Positions 1 to 13,100 of a stretch of DNA of 64,000 bases are shown here, piece after piece (positions within the stretch are counted from its first letter, which is position 1; every line of letters starts with the position of its first letter). Below the pieces are notes generated by a model, which saw only the letters and a program-made list of their open reading frames with translations, did not search any database and had not been told where the DNA came from. The position numbers were made by a program, and so were the translations under genes. The stretch covers positions 36,332,756 to 36,396,755 of the forward strand of contig CM054117.1 in NCBI GenBank assembly GCA_028673005.1, read 5' to 3'. The stretch comes from Tanypteryx hageni (taxonomy: Eukaryota > Arthropoda > Insecta > Odonata > Petaluridae).

Positions 1-3000
1 AGGAAGAGGTGGAGAGAGACAGAGAGAGAGAGGAACTCAACCTCGGACCCGAATCGGGCCCGAAAGGGAGAGAGATAAGTTCCTTCAACCCGAGACGCTT
101 TTCGAGGCGCGCAAAAAATATCCTGTTCCCGTGTTCCACAGGAAGGAAAACTTTTCAAAGCAAAGAGAGAGAGAGAGAGGGAGAGACCGGCGGACTCGCT
201 TTTAAAAAAGCTCAAAAAAGAAGGGTTTGATCATATTGTGCCCCGCGACCGCAGAGCGGCGACAATTGTCCTAAAACATACCTCTAAAACCCTAGTCGCT
301 TCGTTCGAAATTGTTAAAGCGAAACTGTCGCGAGTCTCCGAAAAACGCGCCAACAAAGGGAGGTGAAAACGACCGAAAAATGTGGGAGGGGACGCAAAAC
401 GCGAAAATTTTGGCATCCACAAACGGGCGGAGAAGAGTGACGGGTGTTACATCATCCTCATACCCGTAACCCGGCGGCGGCTGATTCTCATAAAGCCACA
501 AGAGCACGCAACTTTCGGGTGGCAAAAGTATAGAAAAATCTTCCGTTGGCACGGAATTATTTTCCAGCCGCCATTGGGACGGGGACGGACAAAAAACAAC
601 CTAGGAAACAAAAGGCAGTCTACCCTCCTCTTCGTTCCTCCTCGGAAGGGAAAAAAGATTTTTTTTCGCTCTCATTCGTCACCTTTAACCCGATCCTCAA
701 AACTCCTTTTGTTTTCACCCTGCGGCCTAAAAGGAACGCCTTACTCCTCCCCCTCTTCCTACAATTCACCCAACTCATTTCAATCCCGTGACAGAGGGAG
801 AGAATGATAGCGAGGAAAGAGACGGGAGAAAGAAGCGAGAGGCGAGGAGAAATAGAAGAGAGGGAAGTCGGGATGGAGAAAGGAAAACGGGACAGACAGG
901 AGGAGATATAAAAAAAGAGAAAGGGGAGAGGAGGCGGACACGGGAAAATGAAGAGGAGTTGAAAAGACAAGAAAGACGAATTATAAGACGGAAACGAGAG
1001 AAAGTGATAAAGGAAAAAAAGGACGGAGGGTTTAGGAAAATATGTGAAGACAATGAAAGGATGGAAGATGGGAAGAATACGAAATAGGATTAGAAAAAGG
1101 AATAAATGGGAAAATAAGATTAGGTAAGGAAAGAGAGAAGGTTAAATAAGAGAGAGAGATGTTCCGAGGTAACAGAAGCATGAAAAACGACGCGATGGAA
1201 AGGAAGATAAAGACAAGAAGATGTTGGTGTCGAGGGGAATGAGGAGAGCAGTACAACCAACCAGCGACGGAGTCCTCCGAACAACCAACCGCCGCCACTA
1301 CCCTTGCCACAACACCGTGGAAAACGATCCAAACTCTCTCCACCGACCCATTTCCAACCTCTTCCTTCCTCCTCCCCTCTTTCTCCGCCGCCCATCTTTC
1401 CACGCATACAACGCCCCGTCATCTACTCCCTCTTGACTTAAAGGGAGAGTCTTGGGATGGGGAGTGTGGGGGAAGGAGGGAAGAGGACATATTTCACTCT
1501 GAGAAATGGAGAGAGGTCCAAGTGAAGAGATATCGAGGCTCGGATAGGAATGGAGAGCAATATATACACGGCAGAAAACCTTCGTAAGATGTTTTATTTT
1601 CATTTGAAAAACAAAGAATTTTTCCCTCGAAACAGATCGGAAATTAGAGCGCCGTTTTACTCGCTTAATCCGTACGATGCGGATATAAGCGCATTACGTA
1701 ACAGCATTTCGTCAGCAGCATTATCTCAACAGAAACTAAACATCTGAGATGAAAATTACGACGATCAAGTCATGACGTTCGGGGAGTTCATTTCCAAAGA
1801 TCCATTTTTACAATGCCTTCGATTTAACGACAGTAGAAACGAGATTATCGGGGTTTAAATTAAGACCCTGCTCTTTATTTCTGACTAACCGATTATACGG
1901 AGAAAACAAATGCATCGCATAAAGAAAAAATAATCGAGCGAATGCCAACCATTTCAACGCGAGCCAATACGTGCACCTTTATCCTTCAGCTCGCTAAGTG
2001 CAGCGGTTGACAGGGTGCGTTGTAACAACTACTCCGTTTTAATGAGCAGCAAAAAAAACCTCGCTCTAAACAAAATCTCCTATATATGCCCTCCAAAGGA
2101 TTAAGAAACGACCCCATGACCGAGACGGGAAGAGCTCAGTGCAAGCTGGACGGAGTCTGTCTATGCTACGCCGAGAGGGTTGAGTGGAGAGAGAAGCGAA
2201 GCTGGGTTAATGGGGAGGGATTCTAGAAATGGAACTAAGGGCACAAAAGGGAGATAAATGGGAGGGAAAAGAAAAAGCAAATGAAAAGAGCGAGAGAGAA
2301 AGATAAAATGGGAGCCCACCGCCATTGTTTGGGAAGTCGGTTAAAACTCCCAAATCGACTCTTAAAAGGCAAAAGTAACAACTGCACAATAAACTTTATG
2401 TTAGGAATCGAAATGTCTTTTAAAGGACATTTAGGCGTAATTTCTTTGCGCGAAAAACACATGGAAATTTGAGATAGAGAAAGTCATAAAAAGAGTTTCA
2501 TGGAAAAAAGTAGCTTGCCACGCAGAAAAGGAACACAAAAGTATCTTCAAATACCGCACGACGGTTATGGGCCCGATCGGTGATTATTAGGAATAACTGA
2601 TACGCAATTATCAAATGGAATCCCCATCATAATAAACAATCCGTCTATTACCCTGAGTGACCGAAATAACAACTTCGTCTTCGCAGAAGCGAAGGTACTC
2701 GTAGATGTGTTCTTTTAAGAACATTTAATCACCATCCTCTCCACATATCCTTCCATCAAAAACTATTTCACGATCCACTAATAAAAACGAATATATAAAA
2801 CTTACCCCAACGAACCATCAAAACGTCTTTTGAGTCGACGCCTTTAAAGCAGGGGTACTCCCGGAAAGAAGCGGAGCAAACAGACCTATAATAGTCCCTC
2901 TTCAGGCAGTTTCAAGCAGCAACTATAGCTCAAAAAGCGACAGAAGAGCTAGAAATATCTTTGGCGGGCAAACGTACAACAGGCGGGGAGGCTCTCTAAA

Positions 3001-5990
3001 AACAAACGAACAAACAATACGCGAGCTATTAATTGAAACAATGCAACCTCTACAAAAGTGGCCCCTAGAAAAATGTTTTTGCGTCGGGTCTGAGGATTTA
3101 CGAAGCATATAACGTGACGCCCTCCTCCGCTGCCCGCGTCCTTTCAACCGGGCGTGGGAGAATGGGAGAAGAGTGAAAGCCAGACGAGGGAGAAAGGACG
3201 AGGAGGGAAATGACGAAGGACAACTAGAGAGAGTGAGAGAGGGTGGAGACAAAAGGGAGAGATAGATGGAAAGGAAGAAGAGAGAGGAGAGAGGCCGCCC
3301 AGCCCGAGAGAGGAAGAAGACCGGAGTCAGCATCGGCCGATGAGGAAAGCCATCCCAGAGATGACTAACGGTCCAAGGAAATGGAAGTAGCATGGGAGTA
3401 GGGTGGTTTAGGGTTAAGATCCACCCCTAAAGGCGATTCCACAGAGTGGGAGGTGGGGAAGAGGATGAAGCGACGCAGAAAGTAGACCAAGGGGAGGGAG
3501 GACTGAGGAAAAGAGATCGAAAAGGTGGCATCTCCTCTCGCCAAATTCCCCAGACATAATCTAAGATTCATTTTTAGCGTGTCGCAGTCTCCAGCAGAGC
3601 TGGGACGATTTACTCCACACAATTCCATCATTTAGCGCATACAGCGAGTGGTAACCCAAAGAGAATAAGAGTAGCAAGGCAAAAGATTAAGACAAAGGAC
3701 TCGCAAAGAGGGATGTGATAAATGAAGCCAACGAAGAATAGGATTGGGCACAGCAATATCGGCATTACCAGCTCCACTCAGTCTCGATATCAGGAAATTT
3801 CTCCCAAGGACCGTAAAACAAATCCTTCTAGCAGGATGGTAGAGGTAGAAAGATGGGGCAGAGAAGAGTTAAATAGGGAGAGGAAATATGATGAATTCGA
3901 TATGACCGCAACGCGTCAACACCTGGTTACCTCGTACAAGTCATCCCCATCTAATCACCGCAATGCGTTCGTGCGTAGGAGGAAATATGTAATTCCGTTG
4001 AAGCTCTTCCACTCCTCTTCGCACGTGTTGTCCCTGGCAAAGAGTGATCGGGGTGAGCATGCGGCCGTGATGAACCGGAGGCGGAAGGTGGGCGAACCCG
4101 ATTCGCGAATTTTCTCAAGGGGAGGATTTTCATCTCCTTCCTTTCTCTCTCTCGCTGCAGCAACCAGTCAATAAAAGCACGGAGGAGGAAGTGGGACGTG
4201 TGTGTAAGGTAGGGAGTGATAGTTTGATTGCTTTGCAAGGAATGGCGCCATAAGTGTTTTAACGGGGTGGGAATCGGGTAACGCGATTTTTTTTCCAAGG
4301 CTGCGCTTGCCTCAATCTTGAATTAAAAAGAGAGATGTAATGTTCAACGGTATCAACTTTCCGCATCGACTCGACTCTTGTACATTTTTTCTAACAAGAA
4401 ACAAAAACAGAAATTCTGAAGAAGCTGATGGTCAAGTTAAAAATATTAAAAATTGATCGACCGCGATTGCAATTGATGGAGGTTTAAACCGAAGAAAATT
4501 CCTTGGCAAAACCGTTAAGAGACATAACTAAGAAACATCAACCCCGCAAAGTTACGTCAAAAAAGCTGGGGAAAAAATAAAGGACGCCAACGGTTAAATA
4601 TCCCAAAAACGACAACAATAAAAACCAACCTCTACCATTCACGCCGCAATAACAGAAACAATAGCGGAGGGACGACCGAAATGAAAAATCAGACGAAATT
4701 TTTTTTCATTTCGACGTCAAAAAATCATCCGCCATAAACGCGAGAAGCCTCGATTCCCTCACTCTAACACCCTGGTAAAGGTCCAGCAATATACAGCGAG
4801 AAGCGAAGGAAGCCTGTAACCTCCTCATTCCCTTCTGCAGACAGCACAACGATGCGAAACCGTTACCAGACACCATTCTAGAGCTGGCGCTTAATATCTA
4901 AGGAAAGGAGAAAGAAAAGCATTTACCATTCCATAAAAAGGAGACGTAGTGAAGTCTTCCAGGACTCAACCGAGCATGTACTACTGCTAACACCAATACT
5001 GTCTCGAGCCACCCGCCTCCGCCGAAATCTGCCGCGACCCCTTTCATAAAAGGTCACGGAGATTTCACGGTCGGGACAGCGGGAGAATGATAATGGATAA
5101 AATTGTGGAGCGACTCTGGATATCCCCAAAAGGTTTGGAAACAATCGGGCACGGACGGACCGTTTTCGAGGAATGGGAAAGCCACCCTCCTCCTCTCCTT
5201 CTACCATTCCTATCAAACGGAGTCGTCCCTTCAAAACGTAGGGAGAAGTGACGAAAAGGAGGTGGAAAGCATGAGATGGAGTAGGGAATAGGGTCGGGAG
5301 GAATAGGGGCAGAGGGAGATATCGTCTATTTGGATGGGACAGAAAGGAAAGGTGACGGAGAAGAGGGTGGGATAGGGAGGAAGGACGCCATCACACTCGG
5401 AATACTTTATTTTTCACACGCTCTTTCGCCAGCGCCCCTTCCGATCCCAACCCATCCCTCCTCCACCGATCTCATTCTCAGTTTCTCTCTTCCGATAGAA
5501 GATGTGACCCCGGCGTGACTTTCATAAATTAATTTCTTCTTTAAGGACTCCGACGTCTTTAACTTTTATAAAGATATTAGGACGAATGGGCAACCTTTTC
5601 CTGAGAGAGTATAGCTTATCAATTTCCAAATGTGGAAACTTTTTAAGTGATTTTCGCCCATTTCAAAGAGATGCACATCGTATAATTATTTCAGTACTGT
5701 AAATTATAACGAATTAGAATCGACCCGGCGTTGCAATTTCTAATAATTTCACTCCGACTTATATTCCTGAGCCGGGTCATCACGGCGTCTTCATTAATTT
5801 CATTCCGCAGAAGAAATTCCGACCCTTTTCTAACGCTATGCAAGGACCCACGATTCTGCAAAACCGCACACCCATCGCCACATCAACAAGAAAACCCCAT
5901 TTAATTGCCATGGGACAATATTCAAGGGAAAAAATTTTAAAACAACGCAAATGCTCTTAAACCTTTAAGATCCTTTAACTGCCATTACTC
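1..5990. other. Gene-free stretch with GA-rich patches
   Basis: No gene is recognisable here. Short (GA)n runs occur near 12-32 and 163-186. The stretch 788-1180 is strongly purine-rich on the plus strand, and 3150-3320 is again G/A-rich. The remainder is mixed, moderately AT-rich sequence with no tRNA, no known protein motif and no obvious repeat. Open frames such as the 141-codon one at 382-807 or the 150-codon one at 3722-4174 have composition-driven residue content (Arg, Ser, Pro, Lys) and resemble no family I know. Confidence 0.6.
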
Positions 5991-5999
5991 CTAAAAACC

Positions 6000-7460
6000 A
6001 TTCCAACCCCTTTCACTACCCAGAAACCCCTCCAGTAAACCAAACCGCCGTCCCCGCCCCTTTCTTCCTCTCAACTCTTTCCTCAAATCCCTCTTTTACC
6101 TCCAGCGAAAGCCCTCCACTGTCCCCTCCCGCAAATTTATTTCCCATTCCAAGCCTGCTAACACCGCAACCCCAGATTTCCCGTCAGACTTTCCCATTCC
6201 CTCAGCCATCGTTCCCAGGCAGGTATTACTACTACCCTCTACGACCGACAGAGAGAAGCAGAGAAAGAAGTTGTTAGGTGCCAAAGAGAACTTTATAACT
6301 TCGAGTTTTGAAGGAGAGAGGAAGGCGTGCGGAGCTGGGAAGGAGGGGGGAGGTGGAAAATTCAAATCAATCAATTCAAATTCACCTTTAGAACAGGGTC
6401 TTTACTTCCCCACCTAATAATTCCATTTACCCCCTCTTTCGGCATCCTTTACCCCAAAACTTCCCATTTCTCACTTTCTTCTTTCTCACTTGCTTCTCTT
6501 TTCCCATATCAATTTTATCATTTCCTCCATCTTCTCCATTCACCATTGTTTTCGCATCTCTCTCTCCGCCCTTCGCACCCTACCTTCTCTGCCAACTCAA
6601 ATCCCAACTTCGTCGTAGAGGAAGGAACCCCATCTTCCTTCCTTTCCCTTTCTCAGATGCCCTTCTCTTCCATCTTTCCCGTCACCCTTCTCTCTTTCTC
6701 TCCCTCCCACCTCTTAGCCCTACGTTCTCCACCCAAACTCCGTCCCCCATCGTCTCCCACACCTAACCCGTCTCAATCACGCCATCGACGCGCCCATTCT
6801 CTCTCCCACCATCTCCTCCCTCCTTACACTCTCTTTCTCTTTGCAACACTTCCATCCCTCCACTTTCCTTCACCTAACTTCACCATCCTCACTCCTCTCT
6901 CCGACCCATCTCCTTCAATCCCCATTCTCTATCTCTTCCAGCTCCAACATCTCTATATTCGCCCTCCAGTAACCCTCGTTAAATCCGCCAGAATGGTGGA
7001 AAAAAGAGGCAGCGATAGAGAGAGATGTAAGGAGTGTGGGAGGGAGCGAGAGAGAACCTTCACCGACTCAGCCCTCTATATCCTCCATCCCCCGACCGAA
7101 ATCCCATCACGTCAGAGTATTTCACCTTTTCTTCCTCCTTGCCCTCATCCCCCTTCAACCCCTTGGTCTTTACTCACCATCCAATCCCCTTCCACACACA
7201 TGTTCGTCCCTTTTTTCATATCTATCCTCATCTGTCTCTTTTCCGGCCCGTCCTTCGTTATGTCTCACTCTTATTCGTTCACTCCTTTTCTCCCGATCCC
7301 ACTCCTCCCACGCTTAATCGCCTCCCTTTTCGCCGCACCGGAGATTCTCCCCCGTCCCAACAACCGTCGTCTTGAACTCTTGCCTCTCCTTCCCCAAACC
7401 CTTCCCTTTAAAATGTCCGACTCACACAGGAGGATTTGTGCCCGCCGTTTCCATGCGTAA
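6000..7460. other. Pyrimidine-rich block (plus strand C/T)
   Basis: From about 6000 to 7460 the plus strand is dominated by C and T, mostly irregular CCT, TCC and CTC motifs without a fixed period. The block carries a 377-codon open frame (6327-7460). Its product is a low-complexity Ser/Pro/Leu/Phe string with no domain. A C/T-rich strand rarely contains TAA, TAG or TGA, so I read this as composition and not as a gene. Confidence 0.6.
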
Positions 7461-8430
7461 TGCTGCCACTACCCTCGCTATTCCTCCCTTATAACGGTGA
7501 GAGAGAAAAAGGGTGAAAAGGGAATACGGGAGCCAGAACGAGGGTAGCAGTTATCGTTTTCCCTGGGAAATTCACCCCCTTTTCGTTACTGCTAAGAAAA
7601 CGGGCTGGTGCGCGAGCAGGAGGAGGCGGGAGATGCGTTAAGGCAGTCGGTCGGATTTTTGGATAATAAAAGTGAACGGCGAGCGTAGCCCTTATTGGCA
7701 ATTAGCATTCGCGAATGATGAGATATCTTCGGCGAATTAAGTCGCGTCGGAGCCGATCCGTGCAAAGTCCCGAAGAATTGGGTCTAATTCTTTTTATTAT
7801 TCGACTCGCTCGTTACGCAGTTCTCTCGATTTTCCGGAGGCTGACCCACGTAAAAAAATCACTAACGCGAAGATTGAATTTCGAACCGTGTGTGCATAAA
7901 TAATCAGTTTTACGCGTAAATTAAAATTAAGGTTTATTAGCGGAAGGGATTATTTAACGGAAATAAGAGCTATGAAAATAATTTTTGAAACGTTTGAAAA
8001 TAACGAGTCTTTCACGTTTCATCGGCGAGAAAGCAATTCATTAAGCCGAGCGGAAAATGGAATGAAAGCTCTATCCGATTAAACAGGGCGGTCGCGTTGT
8101 TAATACAGCTTTAATTTTAATAAAGATTTCCCAGATGATACAATAGATACCGACGAAAACGTAAAAAAAAATTGATTGCCCAACCATCGCTTTTTCATTC
8201 GCGGTCCACTTCATCAGTACAAACAAAAAAAATCGCCCGTTCGCTCTATTATTGAAATCACTCCGCTCTTCACTCCGGAACCTCAAAATCTCCCTCCAAA
8301 CAAAAAAACTGTTATGCAACCAGCAAACCTCCAAAGTTATCGCATCCGAATCCATATTCACTACCAACTCGCTACGTGAAATCTCCTGAAAGGCAAACCA
8401 ATTCGAATTCACTGAGGACTCAATCCCTTG
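7461..8430. other. Unassigned AT-moderate segment
   Basis: Non-repetitive sequence between two pyrimidine-rich blocks. The part around 7690-8060 has more balanced composition and several CpG-containing words. I see no recognisable gene, RNA or repeat. Confidence 0.5.
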
Positions 8431-9400
8431 TAATATCCAACTACTATCCAACGTTTACTCGTGATTTTCACTTGCTTTTCCTCCTTTTCATTCGATCCGC
8501 TGACCTAGATAACCATCTCCCGGCAGCAACACCACCGCCAACCCCCACCAACATTTATATCCCCGTCTCCTCTTCATTCTCCCATTTTCCCCCATTTCCT
8601 TCCCTCTCCCGCGTCACACTTGCCGAATCTTTAACTAGCATTACGCTCTCAGACATATCCCCAAGATATCCTCCGCGCTGCCTCAATTCCCCATCCCTTT
8701 CCCTACGGCCATGTCTTTCTTCACATCCCCCTGCTTCATCCTCTCCTTTTACTGTCCTTTCTTGCTTTCCTCTCCCTCTTCTTCGACTCTCCCATTCGCT
8801 CCGCCCATCTCCACCTTCCACGCCCCTCGACCCTCTCGCAATCCTTATATTTTTTCCTTCCATTCTCCCCCATTCTCCACCTTACTAAATCCGCCATTCC
8901 CAATCCATCTTTCTCCACTTCTTTTCCTACAACATTCCTCCAACCGCCCCTTTTCTCTTCTCTCTCTCTTTCTCCCCAACCCTCCCACTCCACGCCCCTC
9001 CCCTTCTTTACGTCTCTCCGCAACGCTCCACCTCGAATACATCTTACTCGGCAACCTCCTCCTTTACTCTTCCTCCCTCCATTAACCCCAATCCCACCCT
9101 CTTCCCTCCACACTTTTTTTTTAACTCTTCCCTCCCCATCCTCGCCTTCTGCTCACTCAATCCGTCACTCTTCTCCCTCCTCCCTTCACGACATCAATCC
9201 ATCTCACTCCATTCCTCCCTTCCACCGCACATCTTTGCAACTCTCCTACCTCTCTCTACGTCTCCCTTTTATTTCCTCTCCTATCTCTCTCTCTCGCTCT
9301 CCTCCCGACGTCATCCTTCCCCCTTTTCCTCCTCCTCCTCCCCACTTCCCTCTCCCTCCTCTTCGTCCAAAAACCTTCTCACGCTCACAGGACACACCCA
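8431..9400. other. Second pyrimidine-rich block
   Basis: The plus strand is again overwhelmingly C/T, with CTCC and TTCC words and no strict period. Overlapping open frames on both strands (for example 8376-8888 plus and 8736-9113 minus) are low-complexity. The block directly precedes the purine-rich 21-bp minisatellite, so strand composition flips near 9.45 kb. Confidence 0.55.
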
Positions 9401-9593
9401 CTCGCCCACAAACACTTGGCCCAGCGCAAACAGAGTCACAGCCCGAGAGCCGATTGGCCAAGTGCCAGGGCAGAAAGGAAGCGCTGCCGAGGGATGGAAG
9501 AAAATAGGAAGAAGAGAGAGGAGGAAGACTTTCTCTTTAGTAAAACTACCGTTAAAACGAGAGCGCACGAGGTTGGGAAGGAGGAACGAGGGA

Positions 9594-10141
9594 GAGGGTG
9601 GGTGCAGGGAGGGAGAGGGGGGGTGCAGGGAGGGAGAGGGTGGGTGCAGGGAGGGAGAGGGTGGGTGCAGGGAGGGAGAGGGTGGGTGCAGGGAGGGAGA
9701 GGGTGGGTGCAGGGAGGGAGAGGGTGGGTGCAGGGAGGGAGAGGGTGGGTGCAGGGAGGGAGAGGATGGAAGCAGGGAGGGAGAGGATGGAAGCAGGGAG
9801 GGAGAGGATGGAAGCAGGGAGGGAGAGGATGGAAGCAGGGAGGGAGAGGATGGAAGCAGGGTGGGAGAGGATGGAAGCAGGGTGGGAGAGGATGGAAGCA
9901 GGGTGGGAGAGGATGGAAGCAGGGTGGGAGAGGATGGAAGCAGGGTGGGAGAGGATGGAAGCAGGGTGGGAGAGGATGGAAGCAGGGTGGGAGAGGATGG
10001 AAGCAGGGTGGGAGAGGATGGAAGCAGAGTGGGAGAGGATGGAAGCAGGGTGGGAGAGGATGGAAGCAGGGTGGGAGAGGATGGAAGCAGGGTGGGAGAG
10101 GATGGAAGCAGGGTGGGAGAGGATGGAAGCAGGGTAGGAGA
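9594..10141 (+). repeat. 21-bp G/A-rich minisatellite, about 26 copies
   Basis: This is a tandem array with a 21-bp period. It falls into three consecutive subtypes. About eight units carry GGGTGCAGGGAGGGAGAG with small variations. About four units read ATGGAAGCAGGGAGGGAG. About thirteen units have T for A in the middle (GCAGGGTGGGAG). One late unit near 10020 has GCAGAGTGG. Because 21 is a multiple of three and the unit lacks stop codons, several frames stay open through the array, giving spurious open frames of up to 377 codons on the plus strand and 225 on the minus strand. Their products repeat seven-residue units such as GRGWKQG, and I do not call them genes. The block order of subtypes suggests growth by unequal exchange or slippage of neighbouring units. 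Confidence 0.93.
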
Positions 10142-13100
10142 GGGAAGTGGAAGTCGGGGTTCCGTCTACGGTTTCCGTATCCGCGGATTTCATTTTCCCT
10201 CCTTCCTCCCCCACGCCGTCCCCATACAATGCCCCTCCCTTTCCGCGGGATCCGAAAAGGGCACGAGAAACCCTTCTGCGCCCAACGCCCCGTATGGAGA
10301 AGAGTTTTTCGGCGCTCTATTTACGACGCTAAGGCGACCCGAACTTTTGATGCGAAGGGGAAAAGAGAGGGAGAGAGACCCTACGACCCTGATAATAATA
10401 TGGGAAATCATTCGGCGATATATTTCCCGACACAGACAGAGCCGACGCCATGGAGCGAGAGGAATCGACTCTTGAAACCGGTTCGAAACGGCGAATGCGA
10501 GGGAAAAACCCTCTTTTTTATTTTACGGCCAGGAAAGAGAAAAAAGTAGGTTTCGATTCGGATTGAGTTTTCGACGCGAGCGTAGGAAGATGAAAGGACA
10601 ACACTGTATTGTCCTGCCAGCTGTTTTCGAACAGTGTTTTTATAATTTCATTCCGTTTCAGACGGTAGAAAACGCGCGAACTACTGCTTGCTTCTCTGAT
10701 CTTGGACCTTTTTTTGTCGGAGTGATGAAGAGGAAGGATGCATCCTGCAATCGATTAGGTGCCTATGCTAGTGCCTCGCTGACGGCAGGTAGTCAGATTC
10801 TTCAGAATGCAGAAATGTGGCAAAAAACACACATGCGAATATTTTAGAAAAGGGTTTTCCATCTTTTCCCATTCACGGACCACCCAACAGAATAGAATAT
10901 ATTACCAAGGACTATCATCAATCACACCTCTGAAGTTGAAGTCCATTATCGTTTTCCAGCTACGAAAAATTTCGGACCGCGGGTAAATTCCATCTTTATA
11001 ACAATTGCTTCTAGCTTTCAATTTCGTTTTTAACACTAACGCGGACCACCTACAGCAAGTATACTGGGCCATGCGTTGTTTTAGATGATCTGGATGATAT
11101 ATGCATTTCTCAAACGAAAAGAAAAATACACACCGGTTATAATAGAACATCACAGCGATGTGGATATATTTAAGTCGTCGCTTTCCATGTTAATGGTGAA
11201 TGGATTCTTCGTCAAAAAATATAATAGTTATACAAACAACCTATCTCTCTCATTGTCTCCGTAATACTATGTCAAAATACCAGAAAATTGGTACAAGCAT
11301 GCTTCATGTTTCAATAGTGAAATATTTATTTTTGTCGGTATGGTAGTCAAAGTGAAATTTTCAAAACGAAAAGTTTAACAGTGCATCAGGCATTAACTAA
11401 TCATTTTTGCTGAGCTCCTTCAGAAACTCCACCGAATCACGTCATTTCCGGGTTAACACGCATAAAATCGGCAGTGTAAACGACGAACAGAAGTAACGCA
11501 AATATTGAGCCATTAAATTAACGAGAGACACCGTAGCAGCCTCTCGGAGGAATATATACAATCGGATTGCATAAAAAGCCTGCAGCATATATCTTAGTAA
11601 GTCGAACTGACGGAGGAAACCCAGACGTACGCTAGGAGGAAAGGAGGCGAGAGACGAATCCTGAGGAGCGAATGGAGGAAAAAACATAAAGAGATCCTCC
11701 AGATGGAGAGATGTGTACGTATCGCAAGATGAAGCCTCGGATCCCCGTGGAAACTGGGTGCTTTGGAGAGGACCTAGGGCAGTCGAGATTGGGAGAGGAT
11801 TAATTGTTTACACAGCGAAATTGACAATTGTGCAAACAATAAGGGGATGAGATATTAAGGATCGCGGGGAATACGTGGAAACGGGGAAAATGTCGGAAAA
11901 TTTTACTCCGGTCGTAGAGATACTCGATCTATCCCACCACTAATCTTACGGTAATTGGAATTTTATTCTTCGATTCAGCCGTATTCCCGAAATCGTAAGC
12001 GCCACGAAGTTTCGATTAAGGTTTAAAAGATCAGAATTTTCACGAATCTCTTAAATTGTGTAACACTGAACTTGTGACAGACTGGGATCAACTACCAAAG
12101 GCCCTGAATATCACATAACTCACATTCCGCAAAACGAGAACGACATCAATATCCGACAAAAGCACCGAACGTAATCCACGTAAGAATTAATTTGTTCGCT
12201 CAACTGACGAGACGTTTCTGCGATCAACGCGATCAAAAAGGAAAACAAAACATGATGAAACCAACAACGCGAAAAATGACGGGCGTTTTTCGGGCCGATG
12301 GGAGAAAAAAAGAAAAACAAACGACGGTGAACGCGAATGAAAAAAAAACGAGACAAAAAGCTTCGCACGAGAAAGAAAATTGGAACTAATAAGCGGGAGG
12401 AGGATTAGAAAAATGGATGAAACAGAAAATTAATCAAGACAAGCAAAAGGGGGTATCGCTTTCGCAATATGCCGTCGCGGGGGGTTCGGATGGTAGTGGT
12501 GTCGAAGAAAAAAAAAACGAGACAAAAATGAAGCAGACAACAAATAGGGGGATGACAGCGCCTAGAAGAGCGAGGAAGTAGCGATGTGCAGATGTCTAGA
12601 AGAGAGGAAAAAAATTGAAAATCGAGGTATTTCGAAGGAGATAGTAATCCAGGGAGGAGGAATAAAAATGAGACGAAACGTCGATGGGGAAGACTTATTT
12701 AAAAAAAATCATTTCTACTGCTCGAGCAGTTTCTCGAATACGCATGCTACTTTAAGGTGTCTCACAGAATCGTAGGTTGAACGTGGTTTTTTTTGGAAAA
12801 AAGAAGGTAACGAGGGACAATGGAGAGACGGTCCAGCTTATGGAGTAAAGTGATCGGGCGAAATGCAATGGAGAATCGCGTCTGGCGGACCTGAGGAGAC
12901 GGCGCGACCTCTCGAGCGTAACACAGGGCTTCCGCTCGGAAATAAGCGGACTGAATCTTGTGTGTACTTCTTCCGTGAGCCTCATTGCTCCTTAAAAGGA
13001 AGAGAATCGGGAAGAAACGGATAGCGCGCAAACATAAAAGGCTTCAGCTGAGGAAAAGAAGAGGAATTACAGTTACGGGAGAGGGAGAGGATTTGATAGT

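Noticed and set aside
6327..7460. 377-codon open frame in C/T-rich DNA
   Set aside because: Low-complexity product. C/T-rich strands rarely contain stop codons, and no start context or domain supports a gene.
9416..10549. 377-codon plus-strand open frame with GRGWKQG repeats
   Set aside because: It is the translation of a 21-bp stop-free minisatellite. Other frames over it are open as well, and flanking residues match no family.
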